A DNA stretch of 64,000 bases from Bacteroides reticulotermitis JCM 10512 (lineage in GTDB: Bacteria; Bacteroidota; Bacteroidia; Bacteroidales; Bacteroidaceae). Location of the stretch: NCBI RefSeq assembly GCF_000517545.1, contig NZ_BAIV01000021.1, positions 1-64,000 on the forward strand, read 5' to 3'. Position numbers and translations under genes: made by a program. Below the pieces are notes generated by a model. It was given only the letters and a program-made list of their open reading frames with translations. It had not been told where the DNA came from and did no database searches. Of this stretch, positions 16,440 to 24,542 are shown piece after piece. Numbering within the stretch: position 1 is the first letter of the stretch; the number at the start of each line of letters is the position of its first letter.

Positions 16440-17600
16440 ATGGAAGTAACAGTAATGCCAAACGCTGCACCGGTACAATCAATGCAGCAGGGACTGAATC
16501 AGGTGGTCATCAACCGGGTGCAGCGAATGATTGAAGACAGGCAACAGGGCGTCATGGAGACCATCGCCCGTCTGCTCGAAGAAGGAAAAATAGCGCAGGA
16601 TTTCATCGCGCCCATCGGAGTGAACCTGCGCAGCAAAGACCGCCAGCCGGTCATCTCGTTCCAGGCACAGGAGCGGGTGCAGATGAACATGCCGGAAGGT
16701 AACTTCAGCCTGCACGGAAATGCCATCAGCCAAATTTCCGAAAAAATGAACATTCCGGCAAAGTATCTCCGTGAACTCTCCGCCGGAGATGCATGGCAGA
16801 AACAGCTGTGCGCCACCATCCTCAACGAACATTCCGGCTGGACGGGGCGCACACGCGTACTTGTCCGTGCCGTAGGCATGGAAGTCAGGGGCGTATTGTC
16901 CGATTCATACCGCCGGCTCAACTCCGTGGATATACTGACCGCATTCATCCGGGAAGCAGGAAACCGCGGGGCGGTCGTATCGGACGCCTACATGAACGAC
17001 ACGAAAGTATGGTGCGAAACAATACTGCCTACTCCGGTCGAGATACCGACGCGCAAAAACGGCACGGTCATCATCTTCGCCGGAGCACGGTTCTCTACTT
17101 CCGACTATGGAAACGGTTCGGTGGACATGCGCTCCTTCCTGCTTAACGGAGCGTGCCTGAACGGAATGGTACGCGAATCCGTCATGCGGCAGGTACACCT
17201 GGGGGGACGCCTGCCGGATTCGCTTTCTCTCTCTCAACGAACCTATGAACTGGATACGAAGACGACCGTATCAGCAGTAACGGACCTGACACGGGGACTG
17301 TACAGCCGTGACACCATCATGCAGAAAGCCATCGAAATTCAGGGCGCATCGGAGATAGACGTGGACTTCGACAAGGAACTTAAAACCTTGGTACAGCACG
17401 GTTCATTACTGAAAAATGAAGGGCGCGAAGTGGAAAAACTATTGATGAACAACAATCCGGATGATGGGGTGACCGGTGGAGCGACGCTATGGAAACTGGC
17501 GCAAGGGATTACGGCTTTTGCACGGGTGCAGGAACCGGAACGTAGCCGCGAGCTGCACGAAATATCCGGGCAACTGATGAACCGGGTGAAAGCCAACTGA
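16440..17600 (+). CDS. DUF932 family protein
   Basis: A 386-residue protein of the DUF932 (phage/plasmid-like) family, frequent on conjugative elements and phages; its biochemical role is not established. Recognisable features are the central RVLVRAVGMEVRGVLSDSYRRLN segment (split here: VLSDSYRRLNSVDILTAF), then GNGSVDMRSFLLNGACLNGM and a helical C-terminus. It closes the plus-strand accessory block and faces the minus-strand transfer operon across a bidirectional terminator. Intact. Confidence 0.85.
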   Translation: MEVTVMPNAAPVQSMQQGLNQVVINRVQRMIEDRQQGVMETIARLLEEGKIAQDFIAPIGVNLRSKDRQPVISFQAQERVQMNMPEGNFSLHGNAISQISEKMNIPAKYLRELSAGDAWQKQLCATILNEHSGWTGRTRVLVRAVGMEVRGVLSDSYRRLNSVDILTAFIREAGNRGAVVSDAYMNDTKVWCETILPTPVEIPTRKNGTVIIFAGARFSTSDYGNGSVDMRSFLLNGACLNGMVRESVMRQVHLGGRLPDSLSLSQRTYELDTKTTVSAVTDLTRGLYSRDTIMQKAIEIQGASEIDVDFDKELKTLVQHGSLLKNEGREVEKLLMNNNPDDGVTGGATLWKLAQGITAFARVQEPERSRELHEISGQLMNRVKAN

Positions 17601-17683
17601 CCTGTGAGATACTATATTTTATAATTGCAATAGCTTGAATGATCTTATATCGCTCACGGAATGTGGCAACGAAGGGAAAAGGA

Positions 17684-17727
17684 GAACCGTAAACGGAGTT
17701 TTAAATAATCCGTTTACGGTTCCTTTG
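17684..17727. terminator. Bidirectional terminator between DUF932 and tra operon
   Basis: A 14-bp perfect stem GAACCGTAAACGGA (17684-17697) pairs with 17709-17722, with flanking A/T tracts. It separates two convergent transcripts, the accessory block on the plus strand and the tra operon on the minus strand. Confidence 0.8.
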
Positions 17728-17732
17728 ATAGT

Positions 17733-18233
17733 TCAGGGAATATGCAGAAGCACAAATTCATGTTTTCTCCTTCTTTCAATGCTATGAACCACCTTCCCTT
17801 TATATTTCCGGTAGGATATGTATTCCCTGTAAATGTTCCTGTCCCCCTTTTCCAACTTCCGGATCAGATTGCTTTTCGGAACCTTTCCATATCCAAGCAA
17901 CTTGGATTCACCCACATTATACGATAAGACTGCCAATAATAAGGCATCTTTCCCAAACCTGCGAAATGTAATCCACCTTTTCCGCAAGTCTGCCCTCAGA
18001 AGTGAATCTCCCTGTGCTTTCGTCAGGTTGGAATCCAGTTTTTCCCCAGGCAGTAATTTATGACCGTACCCTATGTACGGATGGTTTCGAGCGGTATGCC
18101 ATCCTTCAAAATGTTTGACACAGGCAACAGCGCGTTCAAATAAGATACTTCGGGAAACCGGAGGTGCAGCTTTTAATGGAACCGGGCAGGAAATTAGCAG
18201 AGACAATAAACCTATCAAATAGAGAAGAGCCAT
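17733..18233 (-). CDS. Phage-type (GH24-like) lysozyme of the transfer operon
   Basis: A 166-residue secreted protein with an N-terminal hydrophobic signal (LIGLLSLLISCPVPLKA). The lysozyme core is CVKHFEGWHTARNHPYIGYGHKL, where the Glu after VKHF aligns with the catalytic Glu of T4-type lysozymes. The YNVGESKLLG segment also fits. It probably opens peptidoglycan for assembly of the conjugation channel. It is the last gene of the tra operon, 2 bp after traQ. Confidence 0.85.
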   Translation of the reverse strand: MALLYLIGLLSLLISCPVPLKAAPPVSRSILFERAVACVKHFEGWHTARNHPYIGYGHKLLPGEKLDSNLTKAQGDSLLRADLRKRWITFRRFGKDALLLAVLSYNVGESKLLGYGKVPKSNLIRKLEKGDRNIYREYISYRKYKGKVVHSIERRRKHEFVLLHIP

Positions 18234-18235
18234 TA

Positions 18236-18712
18236 TTATTTCCCGGCTATTGAACTTTCTACCGGAATAGCCTCTTCTTCACTGGCCGTATCTTTCGCAT
18301 TGAAATCAAAACTTAGTTTTTGTATTTCGCCCCAATTGTTTTCAAAATACAAATCAATGGTTTGTGCTTCACCGGCACTTTTCGAGGTATAATACAACCG
18401 GAACTTCATTTCACTGAGCAGGTACCGGTCATTCGGCTTCAATACCGTACCGTCCGACAGGCAAACTATCCCGGTCCCGTCCGGCTGGAAGTAACGAAGG
18501 GTGTAGACCGTCCCGGTAAAGTGACCCTCTTCTTTAATATCCAGGCGGATTTCCACCGTTTCATTACCGGCAATCTTGTCGGCAACCGGCAGGGCTTCTA
18601 CCGTGAAAGCGTATTCCTGTTGAACATCCAGGTCACTGCTGCAAGAAGCAAAACAAAAAAAGGAGACTGCCATGCAGCAAAAAATCATCGTAAAATCAAG
18701 TATCTTTTTCAT
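18236..18712 (-). CDS. traQ: Conjugal transfer protein TraQ (DUF3872)
   Basis: A lipoprotein of 158 residues from MKKILDFTMIFCCM at 18712, with a signal ending in FASCSS. The upstream in-frame extension overlaps traO and is not needed. The beta-rich body (YAFTVEALPVADKI, FTGTVYTLRYFQPDG) matches the TraQ/DUF3872 family of CTnDOT-type elements. Its position after traO and before the lysozyme matches the known order. Confidence 0.85.
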   Translation of the reverse strand: MKKILDFTMIFCCMAVSFFCFASCSSDLDVQQEYAFTVEALPVADKIAGNETVEIRLDIKEEGHFTGTVYTLRYFQPDGTGIVCLSDGTVLKPNDRYLLSEMKFRLYYTSKSAGEAQTIDLYFENNWGEIQKLSFDFNAKDTASEEEAIPVESSIAGK

Positions 18713-18732
18713 TGTGTTCTGAGTTTGGAGGG

Positions 18733-19310
18733 TTAAAGGACTAGTTTGATTCCCAGACCATACTGGGTGTGGAAGTGTCTGGCGGCACTGCCCCAAAGGA
18801 CACGTTCCCGAAGCCGGAACAACAGCACCACTTTGTCCGAGAGATAAGTTTCGGTTTCCAGCGTGACGGCACCCCCATAAATAAAAGATTCCTGTTTCCG
18901 CAAGGCGGCTCCGTCATCCAACAATTTCCTTCCACCGTTCACCGATTCATAGCCTGCCAGGCGGAACCGCCGATATTCAGGAAGAACATCTTTTTCGGGT
19001 CGGAAAAGAAATTGTAATAATAACCGGCTTCTCCCGTATATTGTGCCAGAGGAATCCGCGTGCTCCGGTAGGGATAATAACGTTGCAGGATTTCCCCTCC
19101 GAATATCCATTGGTTACCGCCTTTTATGCAGGCAGATACGGAAAGCCCGAAAGCAAACCCGGCATCATTCCGGTTGAAATGATTGTAAAAGCCGTCTGTC
19201 ATATCAGCCGTGAGCTGCACACCTTTCATCCCCGGCAGGCACCGCTGGGCATCTGCCCGCCCCATGGCAAGGGCAAGCAGTGCAAAGGTCATACATAAAT
19301 ACTTTCTCAT
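18733..19310 (-). CDS. traO: Conjugal transfer protein TraO, one frameshift
   Basis: Starts MRKYLCMTFALLALAMGRADAQ with a signal peptide. The first frame reaches NIGGSA at about 18962. One extra G on the plus strand (C on the coding strand) at 18959-18962 joins it to LAGYESVNGGRKLL and on to GLGIKLVL at 18736. The restored length is 192 residues, matching TraO, an outer-membrane-associated beta-rich protein of the transfer apparatus. Start and stop overlap traN and traQ spacing as expected. Likely a sequence error, not true loss. Confidence 0.82.
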
Positions 19311-20220
19311 CGTACTTTCAGTTCGTTAATGGTTTCAGCGAGCATCAGGTCATCGTTATCCACTTCAAAGCTTTGGTGGCGTCCGCCTTGTTTCTCACAC
19401 ATCTCCACGACCAGTTTCTTGTCGTCGGGAATGGTAAACTTGGGCAGTGCAAATACCGTACATCCGGAACTCTGGCCATTGATACGGGTGACATAGTTGA
19501 AGGCACGGAGCGGATAAATCACCTGCTCCTGCATGGCGGTACGCTTCACGACTTTCTTGTCAATGATTTTGTAGGTTACAAAATCCACGTCGAAAGGTAC
19601 ATTCGTCCGGTTCTTTACCTGCGTATGAAAATACAGCAGGTCATTGTGGGCATACAATCCTTTGAGAAGGAACTGTACACCGAAACGCTTGCTGCCGATA
19701 TGCCTGATCTTTCGTTTGTCCTGCTTATAGACGGACTTCATAATCAGGCGTACCAGACGCGGGGATTCATTGTCCAAATCCTGCAAGTAGATTTCCATTG
19801 CATTGTTGGGCTGGTTTACCGTTTCCCCGTCATGGATAAAGTCGCACATCTCCACGTTCAGCAGCAGCGGTTCGTCCGCATATTTGACATTGAACGTGTA
19901 AAAATTACCGTCTTCGGTAATGACACTCATGTTCGTTTCCTGCCTGAAATGCTTTTTGGCAGCCTTCACACGGATGACATTCTCCGCACCGTCCGCTTTG
20001 CCTGCTATCAGGTTGGTGGAACCCAGGTCCACATACCTGACGGGAGCCGGGAAAATGACATGCACCGTCTTGTCATAAGTGATTTCGAGACCATGCGGAG
20101 CTATCATCTGGCTGAAACCGATCTTGCGGCTCAGGCCTTCATAATAATCTCCGCTGCTCTGCTGCGCACGGGCAGCTACCATGCCCGTCATCAGGCAAAA
20201 ATCATCAGAATCTTCTTCAT
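19307..20220 (-). CDS. traN: Conjugal transfer protein TraN (VirB9-like), frameshift in signal peptide
   Basis: The body from SSGDYYEGLSRKIGF onward is intact and matches TraN of CTnDOT-type elements, the periplasmic/outer-membrane VirB9-like channel component. The start MKKILMIFA at 20220 is out of frame with the body. One extra G at 20194-20195 (C on the coding strand) gives MKKILMIFALMTGMVAARA, a normal signal peptide, and a 304-residue protein. Without repair, translation could start at ATG 20191 but would lack a full signal. Confidence 0.85.
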
Positions 20221-20289
20221 GTCCGATAAATGATTGATTGGTTGGTTCATAACTGTTTTTTCTTAATTGGTTTTCATTCTTTTTTTATC

Positions 20290-21579
20290 TCATTCCTCCG
20301 GTGAGTGGAGTAACAATTTGTGACCGGCTTTCAAGGTGATTTTTACGGTACGCATCTTCTTGGAAACATACTGCGAAACTCCCTGTATCACTCCTTTACC
20401 CAGGTCCGAAGCGATTTGCGCCCCGGCATCGGTGGAGATGTTGATGCTGCTCCCCATCGAGGTTCCCATATTCGCGGCTATCTCACGCACCGCATCATAT
20501 TCCATCGAGTTCGGCACCAGAATGCCCTGCTGCCCGTCGGCGTCATACACTTCCAGTTCCACCGGAAGGACCGAGCCTTTAAACTCCACCGCGTTAATCA
20601 CAATATCCAGCCGTTCACCTTCAATGCGTGTGCCGCCCGTCAGTACCGTTCCTTCAGGGATAAAATGGCCGTCCACTACCATCGGCTCCAACAGGCGGAG
20701 GCGCAATGCCTGCCCGTCCGATACGGTCTGCGTACCATGCACACAGGCCGGGATAGTGTTCCTTTCGGAGGTGAGCACTTTCCCGACAGGAGTCTGGAAA
20801 TTCCGGTTCCTTTCACCGGCCAGTCCGGAGATGAATTCGTCATCGCTTACGGGCTGTGAGAGCGAAGAAACCACATGTTGCTGCACATTCTTTACCGGCT
20901 TGACTGCGGTACGTGCTTTCTTGTCTTTCACGGGAAGAACGGCCGGTGCCTGTTTGCTGTTATACCTGGAGGCAAGTTCGTAGGACTTTTCCATCAACGC
21001 CATCTTTTCTTCCATTGAATTGCCTTCCGGCTGCCGGTCGGTATCCTGCTTTTCCAGCTCTTCAATCCTTTTCCGCAGTTCTTCCCTTTCCGGGTCATTG
21101 GCCGGAATATAGAAATTATCCAGCGTACTGTTCATATTGCGGTAAGCGTCAGCGGAAGAGCGGACGGTACCGGCCGTAGGATAAGAATCGCGGTCCGTAA
21201 CCGGATTGGCGACAGGTTCTGGGACTTGTACATCATCGTTCTGCTGCGGGTCGGAAGAAAACCATGCGCCCGCCTTGTCAAAGAGATCCTTACGCTGTTT
21301 CTGCTTTTCCGCCAGTTCGTCCTGTTCATAGGCATTTACTTTATTGCCTTCCATCTGCCGCTTTTCGGGAGAAGGCATCTCCGTATTGAATCCCTTGGCT
21401 TTATCCTCTGCCGCTTTCTCTTTTCCCGACGGGGAATAAATCAGCCAGAGTGAACCGGCAAAGAGCAGCCCCATAGCCGGATAGATGAAATACCTGGCAC
21501 GCTTGCGCCTTTCTTCGGGTGACAACGGTTTGTCAGGATTCAATCCGAGCCGTGTCTTGATTTTCTGAATGTCCATCAT
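20290..21579 (-). CDS. traM: Conjugal transfer protein TraM (VirB10-like)
   Basis: A 429-residue inner-membrane-anchored protein. It has a cytoplasmic basic start, one membrane segment (about residues 30-48, FIYPAMGLLFAGSLWLIY), a long charged periplasmic linker and a C-terminal beta domain (about 290-425). The C-terminal domain corresponds to the TraM/VirB10-type domain that spans to the outer membrane complex. It overlaps traL by 47 bp. The ORF is intact. Confidence 0.9.
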   Translation of the reverse strand: MMDIQKIKTRLGLNPDKPLSPEERRKRARYFIYPAMGLLFAGSLWLIYSPSGKEKAAEDKAKGFNTEMPSPEKRQMEGNKVNAYEQDELAEKQKQRKDLFDKAGAWFSSDPQQNDDVQVPEPVANPVTDRDSYPTAGTVRSSADAYRNMNSTLDNFYIPANDPEREELRKRIEELEKQDTDRQPEGNSMEEKMALMEKSYELASRYNSKQAPAVLPVKDKKARTAVKPVKNVQQHVVSSLSQPVSDDEFISGLAGERNRNFQTPVGKVLTSERNTIPACVHGTQTVSDGQALRLRLLEPMVVDGHFIPEGTVLTGGTRIEGERLDIVINAVEFKGSVLPVELEVYDADGQQGILVPNSMEYDAVREIAANMGTSMGSSINISTDAGAQIASDLGKGVIQGVSQYVSKKMRTVKITLKAGHKLLLHSPEE

Positions 21580-21844
21580 CGTAATAGTCTTTAAAGTGAT
21601 TGTTTTCGTGATTCACGGGAATACCGGGCTTTTCCGGTTCCAATGGCCGGATATGTTCTATTTCCAGACCGTCGCCGGAATGCCCGAAATCCGATAGGGA
21701 GGAAAAGACCGCATACAGGCAACCCAGCGCAAACAAGACGGATGCCGTGGCGACAAGAATGATCCGCTGCTTTTCCGGCAGTTTCCGGCAGAACATGCGT
21801 ATACGCACATCCGTCCGTCTTACTAAATCGCGTTTTCTTTTCAT
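21533..21844 (-). CDS. traL: Conjugal transfer protein TraL (DUF3989)
   Basis: A 103-residue protein with a basic N-terminus and a single membrane segment (about residues 30-50, RIILVATASVLFALGCLYAVF), matching small TraL proteins of this transfer system. It lies between traK and traM with 4-bp and 47-bp overlaps. Confidence 0.85.
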   Translation of the reverse strand: MKRKRDLVRRTDVRIRMFCRKLPEKQRIILVATASVLFALGCLYAVFSSLSDFGHSGDGLEIEHIRPLEPEKPGIPVNHENNHFKDYYDDGHSENQDTARIES

Positions 21845-22476
21845 CGTTCGGTACTTCTTATGTCTTTGTTCTCCAGAATGGTGAAATGCTCGATGATGAA
21901 TCCGTTCGGATTGTCGTCCGAGCGTACCGTGTTCTGAAGGTCACAACCGGTCACAAGGCTGCGTTCCGTCACGTTGCTCTCGCGGATAATCAGCTGCCGG
22001 GCATACGTTTTCATACGGTACGGGTACCCCGTGAAATCACAGACTACGCTGTCCACTTGCAGCACCTGGTTGATATTACCCGAGATCAGGCGGTTATAAT
22101 AGCCTTTCTCCGAGAAGTCCACATAGTAATTGTAGGCGCTTTTATCCGCCAGTTGCAGGGCACGTCCGATGTTGTGCTCGATGGCGTCCTTTTGCGGGGA
22201 GAGGCTGAAGAAGAGCTCGTGAAAACGCCTTACATGCTCCCTGGCCTCTGCCGGACGGTTCTGGGACAAATCCTGAGACAGGGCGAGCATCAGCGATTTA
22301 CCTCCGTCCAGCACATAGATTTTCTGCCGTTGGGCTTCTGCAAAGCGATAGGAGTTCCACAGCGCATAGCCGGTGATGAGCGTACAGCAGCAGACAAAGG
22401 CGATAAGCATCAGCCGGATACGTCTGAAGCTGCCTTCAATGGTAGTTAATGATTTGAATTCCATGTTTTGTTTCAT
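21841..22476 (-). CDS. traK: Conjugal transfer protein TraK (VirB8-like)
   Basis: A 211-residue protein with an N-terminal membrane anchor (about residues 21-40, LMLIAFVCCCTLITGYALW) and a periplasmic domain. The order and sequence (KSLTTIEGSFRRIR at the start) match TraK, the VirB8-like scaffold of the channel. Intact; overlaps traL by 4 bp. Confidence 0.9.
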   Translation of the reverse strand: MKQNMEFKSLTTIEGSFRRIRLMLIAFVCCCTLITGYALWNSYRFAEAQRQKIYVLDGGKSLMLALSQDLSQNRPAEAREHVRRFHELFFSLSPQKDAIEHNIGRALQLADKSAYNYYVDFSEKGYYNRLISGNINQVLQVDSVVCDFTGYPYRMKTYARQLIIRESNVTERSLVTGCDLQNTVRSDDNPNGFIIEHFTILENKDIRSTER

Positions 22477-22516
22477 TTCAACTGGTTATTTCGTCCTTTT
22501 TCAGGACATGCACATG

Positions 22517-23530
22517 TTATTTTCCACGTATCCTTCCGGCTATATTACCCAATGCGGAGCCTGCCGCACCGGCTGCAAATCCCCCGCCTTTCGTTGCCGA
22601 ACGGTTCAGGTTACGGGTATAGTTCCCGCCACCGCCCGCCTGTACGATCCATCCGGCCACCGTCGGTACGGTGAAGTACCCGATGATGCCTATGAGCATG
22701 AACACAATGTAAACACTGTTTGAATTGTCCAGCGAATAACCGGGATTGTTCTGCAATTCCAGGATGTCGTTCTGGAGCATCAGTACCTGCAGTTTGGCAA
22801 GCATGCAACTGAACAGGTCGCTGACCGGAAGCCACAGGTAAACGGAGATATACCTCGTGAACCACTGGCTGAGCGTGGACTGGAAACCGTCCCACACACT
22901 GATGGCAAAGGCAATCGGTCCGAGTATGGAAAGGACAATCAGGAAGAAGGTCCTCACCGTATCTATCAGCAGCGAAGCGGCCGCAAAAAGCAGTTCCAGC
23001 AGGCTGCGGAAGGCATCACGGATATTCTTCTCCAGATTATACATGCCCACTTCCACATACATCCCCAACCGGGTATCAATATCGGTTAATGACCAGCCGA
23101 GTTCGTCCAGTTGCCGGTCAAACTCCTCGTCGCTTACCAGATAGGCGGTTTCGGGATTACGCATCATGGCTTCCTTTTCCAGCTTGTCCTTCTGCTCGCG
23201 GTATTGTTTCATATCCAGCGTCTGTCCTTCCAGCATCTTATGCGTACCTTGTACGATGGGACTGAGGACGCTGTTCAGCGTGCCGAGCACCAAGGTCGGG
23301 AACAGCAGGATGCAAATGCCCAACGCAAAGGGGCGCAACAGCGGATAGACGTCTACCGGTTCGGCACGGGCCAGCGACTGCCAGACACGGACGGCGACAT
23401 AGAACAGGGCACCCAGTCCGGCAAGACCTTTCGCCACGCCCAGCATGTCCTCACAAAGAGGCATCATCTTTTCGTACAAATCCGCCAGGATGGTATGGAG
23501 ATTCGTAAAATCTATCGACATCAACAGCAT
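22517..23530 (-). CDS. traJ: Conjugal transfer protein TraJ (VirB6-like)
   Basis: A 337-residue polytopic inner-membrane protein with several hydrophobic segments (for example near residues 30-55, 70-95, 180-215 and 280-300). It ends in a Gly-rich tail (KGGGFAAGAAGSALGNI). It matches TraJ of CTnDOT-type elements. The start may be ATG 23530 or the internal ATG at 23521; the former overlaps traI by 10 bp. Confidence 0.9.
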   Translation of the reverse strand: MLLMSIDFTNLHTILADLYEKMMPLCEDMLGVAKGLAGLGALFYVAVRVWQSLARAEPVDVYPLLRPFALGICILLFPTLVLGTLNSVLSPIVQGTHKMLEGQTLDMKQYREQKDKLEKEAMMRNPETAYLVSDEEFDRQLDELGWSLTDIDTRLGMYVEVGMYNLEKNIRDAFRSLLELLFAAASLLIDTVRTFFLIVLSILGPIAFAISVWDGFQSTLSQWFTRYISVYLWLPVSDLFSCMLAKLQVLMLQNDILELQNNPGYSLDNSNSVYIVFMLIGIIGYFTVPTVAGWIVQAGGGGNYTRNLNRSATKGGGFAAGAAGSALGNIAGRIRGK

Positions 23531-24162
23531 AGGCTACCAGTATTTGGCGTTTTCATCACCGTACAGCTCATCACGCGATCCGTATCGTTCTTCTTCTTGG
23601 CACGCAGGTAGCTCACGGCAATGTTCTTGTTTGTATAATACCCCACCAGGTTCCGGTAGCGGCGCATCGTACGGTAGCACCCGTCCACCACATCCATACG
23701 GTCTTTGTCGGTCATACTCAGGGTGCTCACGTTGACGACCTGCTTCAGGTCCTGCAACACCCCGTTGCTTTCTTCCAAAAGCTTGGTATAGCCGAAGGCG
23801 ATGGCGTCCAGTTCTTTGGCGGAGAAGTTCTCGTCACCCGTCATTTTACGGAAGTTGGTGACATAAATGTCCGACACATCTCCCACCATCAGGATGATTT
23901 CACGTACCTTACGGGCGTCCTTTACCAGGTTGTTCACGGATTTCAGCGCATCGTAATACTTCTTGTACTGCTCATAGATCTTGACCGTTTCGGCAAAACT
24001 TTTGGCCGTGCTCACCGCCGTTTTGGAAGTATGCGCGATGTTGTCCGACATGTTGATGATGCCTTGTGCCAGGTTGCCGGGGTCGGTAACCACCCACTGT
24101 GCCTTCGCCTGCATGCAGGTGAGGGTGAGGGCACTGTAAATAAGGATTGTCTTTATTCCCAT
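23521..24162 (-). CDS. traI: Conjugal transfer protein TraI (DUF4141)
   Basis: A 213-residue secreted protein with a signal peptide (TILIYSALTLTCMQAKAQ) and helical body (AQGIINMSDNIAHTSKTA, VNNLVKDARKVREIILM), matching TraI/DUF4141, a probable VirB5-like periplasmic component. It overlaps both neighbours by about 10 bp, so translation is probably coupled. Confidence 0.88.
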   Translation of the reverse strand: MGIKTILIYSALTLTCMQAKAQWVVTDPGNLAQGIINMSDNIAHTSKTAVSTAKSFAETVKIYEQYKKYYDALKSVNNLVKDARKVREIILMVGDVSDIYVTNFRKMTGDENFSAKELDAIAFGYTKLLEESNGVLQDLKQVVNVSTLSMTDKDRMDVVDGCYRTMRRYRNLVGYYTNKNIAVSYLRAKKKNDTDRVMSCTVMKTPNTGSLCC

Positions 24163-24542
24163 GTTTTTTGTTTTTTGCGTTTGGTTTCCGCACGGACATA
24201 ATCACCATTCGGAGAAAAGGTAAGCACGTCCGTCGCTTCGTTATACGATAGATCAATGCGGTAACCCGTATTGATAAAAAGGTTGCCGTTTTCCCGTACC
24301 AGCAGGTAGGTGGCAGGCTTCAACCTGCGGGAGATACCGCTACGCCCGGATACCGTCACCTTATAGGCTCCACCTTCCTTATAGATGAGCACGTCGGGCT
24401 TGCCTTCCACGCTTGTCCAGGAGCCGCAAAGATTGTTGCAGTTCGTAGCCTTACCTGTGCAGCCTTGCAGCACCAATGACGCCATGCCTATCAGGCAGGC
24501 AGCCAATTTTAGTAATTGCCTGTTTCTCATATTTTTTTTCAT
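24153..24542 (-). CDS. DUF3876 lipoprotein of the transfer operon
   Basis: A 129-residue lipoprotein: signal LLKLAACLIGMASLVLQGC, then a small beta domain (LCGSWTSVEGKPDVLIYKEG) like the DUF3876 proteins found between traG and traI in this system. Role unknown. It overlaps traG by 4 bp. Confidence 0.82.
   Translation of the reverse strand: MKKNMRNRQLLKLAACLIGMASLVLQGCTGKATNCNNLCGSWTSVEGKPDVLIYKEGGAYKVTVSGRSGISRRLKPATYLLVRENGNLFINTGYRIDLSYNEATDVLTFSPNGDYVRAETKRKKQKTWE

Noticed and set aside
19280..20233. 317-codon plus-strand frame opposite traN
   Set aside because: Antisense to a recognised transfer gene; composition is that of a reverse-strand shadow.
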